Source: Posidonia oceanica
Taxonomy: Eukaryota; Streptophyta; Magnoliopsida; Alismatales; Posidoniaceae
Length of the DNA stretch: 64,000 nt
Assembly: GCA_037176725.1 (NCBI GenBank)
Contig: JAZBRS010000059.1
Coordinates: 10,093,001 to 10,157,000, forward strand
Reading direction: 5' to 3'
Positions 32,480 to 44,573 of the stretch are shown here, piece after piece. The notes under the pieces were generated by a model that saw only the letters and a program-made list of their open reading frames with translations, searched no databases and was not told the DNA's origin. Made by a program: the position numbers and the translations under genes. Positions within the stretch are counted from its first letter, which is position 1. Each line of letters opens with the position of its first letter.

Positions 32480-33838
32480 ATGAAGCTTCCTTCCTTTTCT
32501 TCTCCGACCTTCCAAATGAAGAGGGTGGTTGATATCCCCAACTACTTGATGAAAGCTATCAGGAATGACCAGGTATGTTCTCCTCTTAGTCTTTGCATGC
32601 TTTCTTTGTGGTTTAGCCTCTAAAGGTTGCTCGTTTAGGCCATAGTGAACCTCACAGGATGCCCGGACTTCCACAATTTCTTCCGGTATACTCTGCCATG
32701 GGTGGCTGGTTTGATCAATTGTGCAGAGAACAATAGACATCTCTTCAGGTGTAGTGGTTTTGACAAGCTCCTTGACTTGATTCTCACACCTGCGCCTTGG
32801 CCATTGTTGCACGCCTTGATGGCTTTTTGGAATGGTTCCTCCAACACCTTCAATCTTCGTTGCGGAGAGACATTGATTACGTGTGAGGAGGTATCCTCTT
32901 TGCTTGGGTTGGTGGCGGAATCTACTGAGGCGGCAGATGATCGCTTCACCATTTCCGTTGAGACAATGGGTTCCAGGAAGATAGGCGGGTATTTGGCAAT
33001 GGACCTGGAGGCTAGCAAAGCTTTGATGCACTCGGGGAGACTCTTTCTTCGAGGCCTGTGGGAGGTTCTTAGTACCAGACAACTTGCTGAAGTAGAGCTG
33101 AAGAAGTGCTTGTTTGTGGCAGTGGGCGGCCTTGCTTTGTTTGCATATGCAAATTTCACAATGGATCATCACCATGTGGATCTCCTGATGTTAGTCGCTG
33201 TTCGTCCAGATCTGTGCTTGGCTCCTGCTGTGCTGGCTTACACCATGGAGGGGCTCACCAGTGCCTCCTGTTCAGGGAAATTCTTCGGTTCTCCACTGTT
33301 GCTGCACAGGTCGTTCATGTCCCATTACTGTTGTGATACAGATTTCACAGGTCTGAGCTTCCATGACTCCGTCCTCCATCTGGGATGCTTGTCACTACAG
33401 GATTTTGACTTCGTTCCGAAGCTGCCTGGAGCTCACAAAGCGCGGGTGATGAGCACAGCTCACAGTGACCTTGAGCTTGTCCTGACAGGTGCCACATCAT
33501 TTGTGCTATATCCCATCCATCGCTGCCCCCGTTTGCTGAATCAAGAGCTAGTTGTCCAGGCTGATGCAGTTCTGACCCCTCCAATCCGCGTTCGCAAGGA
33601 AGACGGTGATCGGGATGAGTGGATGGTCCTAGAGTACATAGCCCGTTGGGTTTATATCGATAGGCGAGTGTCTCTGAGTGCGCCTCGACTTTCTGCAACT
33701 GCTCGGGAGTCCCACGAGGCGAAGTACATGAAGTGGTATGCACGGTGCTGCCCCACTCCTTAGAAGTATGTTGATGACAAGCAGGAATTCCTGAAGATGC
33801 TTGGGCTCAACCGTTCGAGCATGGCACTGCATGGCTGA
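32480..33838 (+). pseudogene. Antisense gene 1 of Tat-C: two-exon plant mobile domain (PMD) protein
   Basis: Exon 1, 32480-32572, encodes MKLPSFSSPTF and on to MKAIRNDQ. The intron, 32573-32638, has GTATGT and TTTAG ends and phase 0. Exon 2, from 32639, runs to a TAG at 33761, and the frame goes on to a TGA at 33836-33838 (about 430 residues if the TAG was Gln). The PMD pattern is clear: MAFWNGSSNTFNLRCGETLI, then TCEEVSSLLGL near residues 94-125, a KLIGGYLAMDLEAS-like middle, FVAVGGLALFAYANF, and LAPAVLAYTMEGL. A 372-codon exon with one TAG is well kept. PMD proteins MAIN and MAIL1 of Arabidopsis act in transposon silencing. The function of this one is unknown. It is opposite to gag-pol, so its own promoter is needed. 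Confidence 0.75.
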
Positions 33839-34045
33839 TTATGTTTTTTTCTTTTTTTCCTTTTAATTTGGGTTGAATCATGTCTTATCTTTTAAGTTTA
33901 AGTTCGGGTTGAATTATGTTTCAGTTCTTGAATTATATTTTGGGTTGAATTATATTTTAGCTTCTGAATTGTGTTTTGTCGTTTGTTAATGTATGAGTTC
34001 GTGTTTTAGAGGGGAATTAAGGGATGAAACCCTCTGCCGTTGTTA
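33839..34045. other. 3' flank of antisense gene 1
   Basis: T-rich DNA with repeats of GGGTTGAATTATGTTT type. No gene. Confidence 0.4.
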
Positions 34046-34209
34046 GCCGCCGCATTTTATGGCACCCTGTTGAGTCGCCTCTTTTTATGGTGCCTAGCTT
34101 CGCGCTCCTTTAGAGGGTTCAAATCGAGGCGGGAAAGTCGGCGTGCGAAGAGCTAGTTAAGGCGCCTGTGGAAGAGGCGTCTGACTGAGTCGCCTCTTCT
34201 AGCGGCGAC
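34046..34209. repeat. Dyad cluster upstream of antisense gene 2
   Basis: Copies at 34046-34066, 34074-34094 (28 bp apart), 34161-34181 and 34189-34209 (28 bp apart). The last, GTCGCC-tcttctagc-GGCGAC, is a perfect 6-bp inverted repeat. The cluster ends 190 bp before the ATG at 34399. Confidence 0.8.
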
Positions 34210-34398
34210 CAGGTTACGAATCAGTAGCCAAAACTGGCCGTTGCCCCTTTCTTTCCAGTGGCTTTCAAACCTCTTCTTCCTCCCCTTCCCCTCTCTCCGG
34301 TGCGCGGCTTCTCCGGCTGGGTGCGGCGGTGGCGGCGTGGGAGCTCCGGCGTGGTGCGGCGGCGACGGCGTGGGGTCCTCTTGTTTCCTCCTCCTTCG

Positions 34399-37300
34399 AT
34401 GGCTAGCGACGACAGTGAGGATGACGGCGTGGGGGCTCCTGTTCCCCCTTTCTCCTCCCCGACGGCGAGTGGCGATGACGGCGGCAGTGCTGGTGGCCCG
34501 AGCGATGGGTCTCGCCGACGACGAAGGTAGCCTTCCTCTCCTTCCCTTTTTTCCTGATTTTTATTTACTTGTTTGTTATCTTTTGGTTTGTTTTTGAATT
34601 ATGAATGTAATTAGGAGAGTGGATTCCATGGAAATTTTAGGCTTTTAGATTTAGGTTTATAATAGAAATTTTATTTCAGTTTTAGTTTTAATTTCGTTTT
34701 TAATTAATTAATTCTATTTCTATTTTTCTATTTTAGTTTTAATTCCATTTTTAATTAATTAGTTTAATTCTATTTCTGTTTAATTGTTTTAGTTTTAATT
34801 CCATTTTTAATTAATTAATTTTATATTTCTGTTTATTTAGTTTAATTCTGTTTTTCTGTTTTAATTTAATTCTGTTCTTAATTTAGTTTAATTAAAAAAA
34901 TTCAGTTTTTAGTTTTGACTTAAAATTCAGTTTTTAGATTTAATTTAAAATTCAGTTTTTACTTTTAAAATTCAGTTTTTACTTTTATTTTAAAACTATG
35001 TTTTTACTTTTATTTTAAAATTCAGTTTTTACTTTTATTTTAAAATTCAGTTTTTAGTTTTATTTTAAAATTCTGTTTTTAGTTTTATTTTAAAATTCTG
35101 TTTTTAGTTTTATTTTAAAATTCTGAATTTAGTTTTATTTTAAAATTCTGAATTTAGTTTTATTTTAAAATTCTGAATTTTTTTAAGTCCTAATTGTGGA
35201 ATTTAGATTAAACTCAATTTGTTTTAGTTGCAGAAGTTTATATTTAAATTTAGTTGTGGAAATTTAGATTTAAACTCAATTTGGTTTAAGTTCATCGAAA
35301 ATTGATGTAAATTCAGTTGTTGGATTTAGTTATTTAAAGTCATGTTAAATTTATGATGTGAAGGTGAATGTGAATGTGAATGTGAATGTAAAAGGGAAAT
35401 GGTAAATGTGAAATGTGAATGGAAATTTTGTGTGGAATGTGAATGGAAATCCATTTTTATGGATATTTAGACGTTTATTTAGTCCTTTCTTGTGGAAATG
35501 TGTATGTGTGTTGCAAATTTGCAGGAAAATAAAAATTTTTAGTCGAAATTGTAGGAGAGGTTATGGCAAATTTTTCCCATAAATTTAAGAGATTTTATTA
35601 ATTTTTGGAATTTAAATGTGGGGATTCGATTTTAGGGGTTTAAAGGATCTAGTTGCTAATCCTTAATTGGTTTGTTAAATGACATTTTTGTTACCTATAT
35701 GGATTAGTGAAAGGCTTAAGTTGGTTTAGGGTTGGATTTTTTTAATTTTAAAGTTAGGATATTAGAGTTGGACTTTAAAAAGGATGATCTTTTATAACTT
35801 TAAAAGATAAATCTTAAAGGATGGATTTTTAAAAAAAGATGGATTAAAAGGAAGGTGGATTTTTAAAAAGGTGGTGGATTTTAAAAATAAGATGGATTTT
35901 ACAAAGAAGATGGATTAAAGGGAGGATTAAAAAGAAGGATTTAAAAAGATGGATTTTAAAAAGGAGATGGATTTAAAAAGAAGGTGGATTTAAAAAAGAA
36001 GATCGATTTATTTTCTTTAAAAAGATCGATTTTTAAAAGATTGATTTTTACAAGATTGATTTTTTAAAGGATTGTTTTTAAAAGGATGGGTTTTATTCAA
36101 AAGATTGATTTTTTTAAAGGATTGATTTTTTAAAGGATTGATTTTTTGAAGGATTGATTTTTTTAAAGGATTGATTTTTTAAAGGATTGATTTTTTGAAG
36201 GATTGATTTTTTTAAAGGATTGATTTTTTAAAGGATTGATTTTTTGAAGGATTGATTTTTTTAAAGGATTGATTTTTTAAAGGATTGATTTTTTTTAAAG
36301 GATTGATTTTTTTAAAAGGATTGATTTTTTTAAAGGATTGATTAAAAAACAGACGGGTTTTAAAAGGGTTGATTAAAAAGATAGGTTTTAAAAAGAGTTG
36401 ATTAAAAGGATAGGTTTTTTAAAAAGAGTTAAAAAGGATGGGTTTTAAAAAGGGACGAGGTCGGTCCTTCCACTGCAGAGGCGAGTTCCTTTAGTCCTCA
36501 CAAGCTCCGGGCGAGGCGGCCACATGCGCCGTCTCCTGTCCCGCCCGAGGTTGGTGACGGGGGTGCTCCTGCTCCAGATGCGTCCCCTTCTCCTCCCAGG
36601 AGAGCCCGTACAGCGGTAGAGCTCGCAGAGCTAGGACAGGTGAGGTTTATGTGTCTTTCGGCTTTTATTAAGTTACTTTGCTTGATTATTAAGTTACTAA
36701 TGTTTTTAATGTTTTCTTTTATGCCAGATGCCATTGCCGAGCCAGACGCGCTCTAGCTGGGCTGACTTGCACGAGATGTATCTCGACCTCCCAGAGTTCC
36801 AGCGGGCGAGACTTGCAGGGATGGGCTTCGGCCACTTCTTGGAGATCATGCCTTTCGAGATTCACTTGGGACTGCTGGTTTCTTTTGCTGAGAGGTACAA
36901 CCGGAGTTCTGGCAGCTTCATCTTTCGCGTAGGCGAGATGATGATTACCTTGGAGGACGTAGTGCGGCTGGTGGGTCTGAGGGTTGACGAAGAGCCCGTG
37001 ATAATGCCTTTGTAGCCTGACTATAGTGCCGAGCTCGAGGCTTGTTATGGTGCACGACCTCCCCCTTCTGGTCGCTTCCATACACATGTCAACATCAAGT
37101 GGTTGAAGGACCGATTGGACGACCTTCTTCTTGCTGACGAGGTGACCCCGGAGATAGCGGACTAGTAGCTCCGGCTCTTTTTGTCCATTCTGTTTCATAG
37201 GCTTTTCTTTGGCACGTCTTCTCAGATGTTACATGCCGGTTTTGCTCCTCTCCTCCTCCAGGTGGAGAGGATTGGTAGGTACTCTTGGGGCTCAGCCATG

Positions 37301-39253
37301 CTGGTTTATTTGATCTCCCAGTTGGAGTCTTTTGCTGCGGGCCAGACCCGCTCTCTTTCAGGCTATCTGCCTCTTTTCCAGGTTTGTGCTTTATTTATTT
37401 GCTTGCCTTCTGTTTGTTTAACTGTTGCTGACTTGGAATTGTTGCTTTGTGTGACAGACCTGGATCTTTGAGCACTTCGTGTACCTCCGACCTAGAGTGC
37501 CAGGAGATGGTCCCATCGAGTTTCCCTGGGCTCGGCGGTGGAGCGAGGTGCAGCTAGCTCCGAAGCGGATTCGTCCTGTGAGACATCTGGGTCGCTTCCT
37601 ATTAGAGATCCTCCCAGAGGAGTGGGTGAGTTTCAGTGCTTAGGTCCTCTCTCTTGCACAGTTTACTAGTTTCTGACTGATTTGTGCTTGCAGGTTGTCT
37701 GGAGACCCTACTCTGAGGGTGAGCATGCTGATGAGGAGCCCGTGCCGCGTGATTCCCACTTGTTCTTTAGGGAGTGCTGGCTTTTTAGCCTCTTCCGGTG
37801 TCACTACATCTAGGTGGGCCGTGTTTTGCGACAGTTCGGCCTTTAGCAAGTCATTCTGGCGCCGGGTCCTGCGGATTGCTCTCGGGGATCCATTTCGGGA
37901 GGTCGGAGCGATGCTCCTCAGCGGTTTGGAGTGCAGCTCGAGAACTGGCGCTCGGGTGGCATAGAGCCCTTTTCTAGTGGTTCTGCGGAGACAAAGGCGG
38001 CGTGGAGGACTTGGTTTGATTCTGAGTTTAGCCGTCTGATCATCTTCCACTGCGACGTCTTTTATGGTCGCTCCAACGTTCCGATGGGCACTAGTCCTAG
38101 TGAGAGCGTCGGCGACCTTCGTCGCAAGTTAGCGATTGCCTGCAGCCATATTGAGGAGCTAGTAAGCAATCTCTCCCGGTGTTGTGTTATTTGACTGTGC
38201 TTTTACTTGTTCACTTGCTTATGCATCTCCCTTGTTTGTGCAGATGGACGCTTCAAAGGGGATGACTGAGGTGTGTAGGACTCAGCAGGAGGAGCACTCC
38301 TTGAGAGTGGCAGAGCTGGTGAGGGAGAGGGACGAGCTCCTATCCCAGATGGACGAGCTTCGAGCACGAGTGAGTAGTGTTTCCCTTCGTTAGTTGTTGG
38401 TACCTGTTTTTGCATGTCTAATTGTCATGTTTGCTTTGATACAGGCTGAGGGTGCCTCAACAAGTGCAGAGCCTACCTCTACTGCCACCACAGGTCCAGC
38501 CGCTTCCCATGCTGAGGGCATGCTTGCTGAGGAGGTCCGGGCTCGCGATTCAAAGGCATTTCCGTACTTTCCCTGCTTTAAGTACTTGTAAATATCTGTC
38601 CTCTAACTCGTATGGCTTCATTGTGCAGATTCAGGCGATGATGGATTTGATCCACACGCCTCCGGCCACTGGTCCTACTTAGAGCCAGCTGGACGATGCC
38701 TTGGGGCGTACCGAGGAGTTACAGGGGCGTCTTAGTCAGGCAAAGCGGGAGAGTGACAGCTGCATCCAGGAGTTAGAGGCTCGCGTTGCCGCATCTGAGA
38801 GGGAGACAGCCAGGGCACGTTTTGAGGCGGACTCCACAAGAAGGGTAACTCCTTTTCTACTTGAGCACATTTGACTACTGCTAGCCTTCTTGCTTAATTA
38901 TTCTAACTCTGGGACTGCTGTCTTCTTTACTGCAGCTGAGCGCTGGTCGTAGCCAGCAGATACAGGAGTTGGAGGCACAGTTGGCGGAGGCTCAGGCGAC
39001 AATTGCAGCGGTTGTTCCTGACGCTGACATTCTTGGTCCAGTTGCTGCAACTCCTGCGGGGTCAATGCATTCTAGGGCTCTGACAGCTGAGCAGATTTCG
39101 AGGGTGCGCTCTTCTCCTCATCTTGAGATAGTTCGTTCTATACTGAGGGCGTCTCGGGAGAGGAGCCAGAGCGGAGCGACGTCTTCTGTGGCGCGGCCCG
39201 CGTCGAGGCCTCCAGGCGGCGGACGTGAGGGTAGTGGTGAGTCCGGTCATTGA
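34399..39253 (+). pseudogene. Antisense gene 2 of Tat-C: nine-exon PMD/coiled-coil protein with six TAG codons
   Basis: Model: exons 34399-34526, 36453-36639, 36728-37381, 37458-37625, 37694-38161, 38244-38369, 38445-38555, 38629-38844 and 38936-39253. They sum to 2376 bases (791 codons plus stop). All introns but the first are phase 0 with GT..AG ends, except intron 7, which starts GC. Exons 3-5 give the PMD (SSGSFIFRVGEMMITLEDVVRLVGL; RYSWGSAMLVYLISQL; WIFEHFVYLRPR; GRVLRQFGL). Exons 6-9 give heptad-rich coiled coils (ELVRERDELLSQMDELRARV). The frame is broken only by TAGs at 37013, 37163, 37166, 37811, 37844 and 38680, where Gln fits. The N-terminal exon is the least sure. It is opposite to the element's genomic RNA. 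Confidence 0.7.
34527..36452. repeat. Large AT-rich intron 1 of antisense gene 2 with tandem repeats
   Basis: 1.9 kb. It holds a 25-bp-type array around TTTTATTTTAAAATTC(T/A)G at about 34900-35180 and a 16-18-bp array of TTTTTAAAGGATTGA at about 36060-36345, with related GATGGATTTTAAAAAG blocks from 35820. Apart from these repeats I see nothing in it. Confidence 0.6.
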
Positions 39254-39779
39254 GCTTGTACCTTTCTTTTTGTCAGAGTCTATACTTTTCTTTTGGCAGA
39301 GTCTGTACTTGTGAATATTTATATGAAAGGTTTTTTTGTTTCGCTTTGCTTCCTGCACATGCTTACTTTTCTTGTTAGTAATCAATGAGCATACCTCCCT
39401 TGGCAAAAGATTTGGCTAAGTTAACTAATTAATCAAAGAGAAAGTATGTCAAATGAAAAGATTTAGGCTAAGTTAATTAATCAACAAGGGGCATAATAGA
39501 TGTTAATGCATGTTTATTTTAAATGGGTGGAGGGAATTAATTTCTGGTCTCAGCTAAAGAGATGGAAATCAGAGCCCAGTAGACGCTAATTATGAGTCAT
39601 CCGTGGATGCTCTAAAGATCATTATGCTAGTAATGTCTTTGTTGAGAGAGCGCACCCAAGCCGTGGGACACGCTTGTGTAGGATGCTAACTCCGAATCCT
39701 GGTGAGTCGATGGTTGCATCATTGGCCAGATGTTAATTCCAATTTTCCTACTTACTAAGTTTTCACTTGTATGTAGGTT
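39254..39779. other. 3' flank of antisense gene 2
   Basis: Noncoding DNA with no feature I recognise. Confidence 0.4.
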
Positions 39780-40020
39780 GGAGTTTTGGTTTTTTCTAAG
39801 TTTTGTAATTTTTTTGGTGTTTTGGATTATATGATTTTTTTGTTTTTTTGTTTTTGGGTTATATGATTTTTTTTTTTGGATTTTTGGATTATATGATTTT
39901 TTTTGGATTTTTGGGTTATATGATTTTTTGGTTTTTTGGGTTATATGATTTTTTTGGTTTTTTGGGTTGTATGATTTTTTTGGATTTTTGGGTTATATGA
40001 TTTTTTTGGATTTTGAGTTC
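39780..40020. repeat. T-rich tandem array downstream of Tat-C pol
   Basis: Repeats of GGGTTATATGATTTTTTTGG, roughly 24-30 bp each. It corresponds in place and style to 1079-1262 of Tat-A, though the unit sequence differs. Confidence 0.8.
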
Positions 40021-40737
40021 TTCTAATGGGAAAAGATGAGTACCTATCTTAAGCATTACCCTCGGGGTTTGTTTCAACCAGATGAGTGGGCCTTACATTT
40101 GTGGGCGTGTCCCTTGGGTCATGCCTGCACCCTTTTTAAAAAACTTCGGTCCACACACCAGTCCTTACTTGGATTGCACTCCCTGGGCCTTTTCAGTCCT
40201 TGACCACCTGGGGTTGTTTACTCCTTGCCTGTTAGTGAGAATAGGATAGGGGAAGTTTCGGGATTTAGCGGACTCTCGGTTTTGGCTTAGGCCTTGATTC
40301 CTACTTGCCTTTCTTTAGTCCTTAATGCGTCCTTCTATGGTTTATACTTTTAGATGCATAGACAGCTTTTGCCCTGCTCTTTTCCGCTCTTTGGACAGCT
40401 CTTTGCAGACCTCTTTTAGTTGGACAGTTTCTCTTACTATCTCTTTTCATTGGTTCCTTACTTGGATAGCTTCTTTGCTGCCTTCTTTCCTCTCTGTTTG
40501 GGCGGTTTTTTGCTGCCGTCTTTTCTTGACACTTTCTAAGTTGCTTTGGCAAGCAGTTTGTACTCTAAGCCTCCACTCCGAGCCTACTTTTTCCTTACCT
40601 TCCTGTGCGGTGTGTACGTGGAGACAGGACAAGGCATGGGTTCCCCAGGTGTTCCTCTTCCTATTGGCTTTGGGAGTCTCTCCCTTTTCTGGCTTGGTGT
40701 TAGGCCCTAGGTCTCTTTAGTGATATAGACATGCTGA
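40021..40737. other. Tat-C DNA between pol and the T-rich array
   Basis: Noncoding. It resembles 1263-2037 of Tat-A in layout. The open frames here are shadows. Confidence 0.45.
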
Positions 40738-43700
40738 TCAAGGGTAGTACCTTTTCAGGTGCATTGCATTCCAAGGGTCAGGAAGATTCATTCCGCCATG
40801 GGACAGTCGATAAGCATTCCCTGGATATACAGCAACCACTATGTAGGGTCCTTCCCAATTTGGTTTTAACTTTCCCTTAGGGTGGGGCTTATTGTAGGGC
40901 AACACTTCTTTAAGCACTAGATCACCAATTTTAAACTTTCATTCGATTACTTTCTTCTGGTAAGCCTTGGTTAACCTTTGTTGGTAGACATGCGTATGCT
41001 CGGCGGTTGCCAGCCGTTTCTCATCAAGGAGTTCCAAATGAAGGAGTAAAGCTTGCCTCTTTTCTTCGGCAGACATTCTCCTATCAATCTTAACTCTTAA
41101 TGAGAGGATCAGGATCTCGTATGGGACCACTGCTTCCATACCAAAGGCTAAAGTATAGGGGGTTTGACCCGTTGCTGTCCTTATGGTGGTGCGGTATATC
41201 CATAATGCATTAACAAGCTTATCTGACCAATCCGATCCCTTAGCGTCTTCTACCGTCTTTTTAATGATTTTGATTAAGGTTTTGTTAGTAGCTTCTGCTT
41301 GACCGTTCCCTTGCAGGTAATATGGGGAAGAGTGGTGTAGAGTGATACCGAATTTCTGGCACAACCGCTTGAACTCTTCTGAGATGAAGATTGGTCCGTT
41401 GTCTGCTACTAAGGCTTTAGGCACCCCGAACCTTGCGATGATATATCGTTGTACGAATCGGCACAGGGTTGTGGCCTTGATGTTTGCGAACGCCTCTGCT
41501 TCTGCCCATTTGGTGAAGTATTCCGTTGCCGTCAGGATGAAAGTGTTGCCCTTTCCCTGATGGATAGGTCCCACCACATCGAAGGCCCACATGGAGAAAG
41601 GCCATGGTGTTGATAAAGCGTGAAGCGCTGAAGCCGAAGCATGGATCTTGTTGGCGTGCAGTTGGCAACTCTTGCATCGCTTGACTTTACTTACACAGTC
41701 GGCTTCCAGGGTTGGCCAGTAGTACCCCCTTCTGATGATTATTTTAGCCATGAACTGGGAGTTGATGTGGCCTCTGCAGACCCCCTCATGTGTTTCCTTG
41801 AGGATTTTGGCTGACTCAGATGTATCCACACATCGGAGTTCAATCCCTAGGAGCGTTCTCCGAAAGAGTGTGTTGGCTCTAATATAGTATTTGGTAGCCA
41901 TCCTCCTCAGTGCTTCTCTATCCTTGGGAGTCGCATAGGCCAGGAAGGTGCGGTCTTGTACATAGTTCAGTATGTCATAATACCACGGGTTGCCATCGTC
42001 GTTTACTTCTGTAGCTCCTTGATAACAGACCTCTGTGCATATTAAGCTTTCCTGGTTTAGTTCCTCTCTGAGTTCTTCAACCCATTCGGTGACAGACCCC
42101 ACTGTTGGGGTGCTGATTCTTCGCACCATGATGGATTGCTCATCTGTCCCTGAGCTGAAGGGGAGCGAGGATGTCAATGAGGCTAATGAATCAACCAGGA
42201 TGTTGTTGCTTCTAAGGGCGTGCATATATATAACTCGGTCAAATTTCTTCAGTAAGGCTTTAGCCAGGTTGCGGTATTCCTGCAGCTTTGGCGAGAGGGT
42301 CTTGTATTTGTTGAGGACCTGTCGTATGACAAACTGTGAGTCCCCAACCACTTTCAGCCTTCTTGCCCCCAGATCGAGAGCCATTCGGAGCCCTAGAATG
42401 AGTACCTCATATTCTGCAATGTTGTTACTCACTGAGAAGAGTAGTTGTGCTGCAGCGAGGAGAACGACACCCTCTGGAGTGAGGAGTGTTGCCCCTATTC
42501 CAGCGCCTTGTGAATTAAACGCTCCATCGAAATGGAGGGTCCATTCTCTGATGAGTGGCACGACACTATTGATTGCTAGTATCTCCTCGTCTGGAAAATC
42601 TGTTGACATTGGCTGATACTCTGACACAGGTAGCCTGGCGAGTTGGTCCGCGATGGCTTGCCCCTTGATTGCCTTCTGAGTGATGAATTGTAGGTCGAAC
42701 TCAGTAAGGAGCATTTGCCATCGTGCTAGCCTTCCGGACAATGCTGGTTTCTCGAACATGTACTTGATGGGGTCCATCTTGGCTAAGTAGCAGACTTTGT
42801 GTGCAAGAAAATAGTGTCTGAGCTTTTGTGAGGCCCATACTAAGGCTAAGCAGTGTCTCTCGATCTGGGAGTACTTCCTCTCATATTCGATGAACGTTCT
42901 ACTGAGGTAATAAACTGCTTTCTCCTTCCTCCCAACTTCATCGTGTTGTGCAAGGACAACACCCACCGAGTTATCAGTGACGGCTAAGTAGAGTAGCAAT
43001 GGCCTCTCAGGGACTGGAGCAGTCAGTACTAGAGGGTTGAGGAGGTAGAGTTTCAGCTCATCGAAGGCCTTCTGACAGGTGTGATCCCACCTGAATTCTA
43101 CACCGCCTTTCAAGAGCTCATAGAATGGTCTACACTTTTCCGCATGTTGAGAGATGAATCTTCGGATGAACTGTAGCCTCCCTATGAGTCCTCTGAGTTC
43201 CTTGATGTTTCTTGGCAGTGGCATGGCTGTTATAGCTTTGGCTTTGGTGGGATCCACTTCTATGCCCCTTTTGCTCACTATGAAGCTGAGTAGCTTTCCG
43301 GCAGTGACCCCGAAGACACACTTCTTGGGGTTCATTCTGAGATTGTACTGGTCTGCCCTCTGGAGTACTCTTTCTAGTGCTTCAAAGTGTCCCTTTCTTG
43401 TTTTTGACTTTACTAACAGGTCATCCACATAGCACTCCATGCAATCGTGCATCATGTCGTGAAAGATTGCCATCATAGCCCTCTGATAGGTGGCTCCGGC
43501 GTTCTTTAATCCGAACGGCATGACTACGTAGCAGTAAGTCCCCCATGGAGTAGTAAATGTGGTTTTCTCCTGGTCTTCTTCTGCAAGCTTAATCTGGTTG
43601 TAACCGGAGAAACCATCCATGAATGAAAGCATCTCATGGCTTGCAGTGTTGTCTATGAGGGTGTCTATGTGCGGAAGAGGGAAATCGTCTTTTGGGCATA

Positions 43701-44355
43701 CTTCATTGAGGTTTCTGTAGTCAATGCACACGCGCACTTGGCTATCTTTCTTCATCACTGGAACTATGTTGGCAATCCATTATGGATACATCACAACTCT
43801 GATGAACTTCGCTTTGTACAGCTTGTCTATCTCCTCTTTGACTTTTAGAGCGAGGTCTGGACGTAGACGCCGGAGCTTTTGCTTCGCTATCTTAGCGCCT
43901 GGCTTGAGAGGGAACTTGTGCTCCACCAGTAGTGAATCAAGCCCAGGCATTTCTCCGTAGGAGAAGGCCAGTACCTTCATATACTTTTTGAGTAGTCTTT
44001 CCATTCTGGTCCGTTCATCTAAGTTGAGGGCAGAGCTTATCCGTACTGGTCTTGGATCATCTTCAGTGCCCAGATTGACTTCCTCTGTTTCTTCAGCGGC
44101 AGCCTTGGTCTGCTCATCGTATTTCTTCATCATTTCTTCGAAGATGGCAGGGTCTACCGATTCTTCATCTGGATCCTCTTCTGTATCCACCAGCTTGAAG
44201 ACTTCATAGTTTCCAGTGTTTTTGCCAGTGATATTTGACACTTCTTCGACCGGGAAGATGGCATGCGCGTGGCTAGCTCCTATGGCAATGCTGTGGTATA
44301 GTGACATACTTTTACAGTTTGGGTGATCGTCTCCTTCCTGTCCTGACCTGCACAC
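40738..44355 (-). pseudogene. Tat-C pol: RT, RNase H, second RNase H, integrase
   Basis: From the minus-strand start near 44355 the pre-RT (DEQTKAAAEETEEVNLG, MKVLAFSYGEMPGLDSLL, KQKLRRLRPDLALKVKEEIDKLY) reaches a TAA at about 43779. One 939-codon frame (43758-40939) then holds RT (CIDYRNLNEVCPKDDFPLPH, MPFGLKNAGATYQRAM, active site CYVDDLLVKS), RNase H (VVLAQHDE, YYLSRTF, ALVWASQKLRHYF), second RNase H (WTLHFDGAFNSQGAGIGATL, NNIAEYEVLILGLRMALDLG, KVVGDSQFVIRQ), and integrase (HINSQFMAKIIIRRGYYWP, CVSKVKRCKSC, MWAFDVVGP, LVADNGPIFIS, QGNGQAEATNKTL). A TGA at 40939, where Arg (CGA) is likely, cuts off the C-terminal domain, which otherwise runs to a stop at 40738-40740. Only two stops are seen. 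Confidence 0.9.
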
Positions 44356-44573
44356 TTAGTAGAGTGATTAGATACTTTTTGCGAGGACACGGTGGCGGTT
44401 AAGCCGTCCCTGCCTTGCCCTCATTTACCTTTCCCACTACTATATAAATTAGCAAGTAAATTGCTAGAAAGTAAATCATGCGAAAACAAAATGCAGGAAA
44501 GAAATTATTCACAAGGGTAGGGGGTTTGCCCTTAGGTTTGCCTCTGCGGTGGAGGCGGTTCACCATTTGGCGT
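44356..44573 (-). other. Intron-like spacer between the linker and RT of Tat-C
   Basis: On the minus strand the linker frame ends at a TGA (44574-44576). An AT-rich stretch follows (CCTGCATTTTGTTTTCGCATG-like), and coding resumes after TGTGCAG near 44350, a good 3' splice site. It matches the Tat-A spacer at 5566-5790 and the site of the known Ogre intron. The 5' splice site is not clear. Confidence 0.4.

Noticed and set aside
34241..34597. 118-codon Val/Trp/Gly-rich plus-strand ORF
   Set aside because: Overlaps the better-supported exon 1 of antisense gene 2 in another frame.
36728..39253. TAG codons as reassigned or read-through Gln codons
   Set aside because: TAG stops also break gag and pol of all three Tat elements along with frameshifts, so decay by methylation-driven mutation is simpler.
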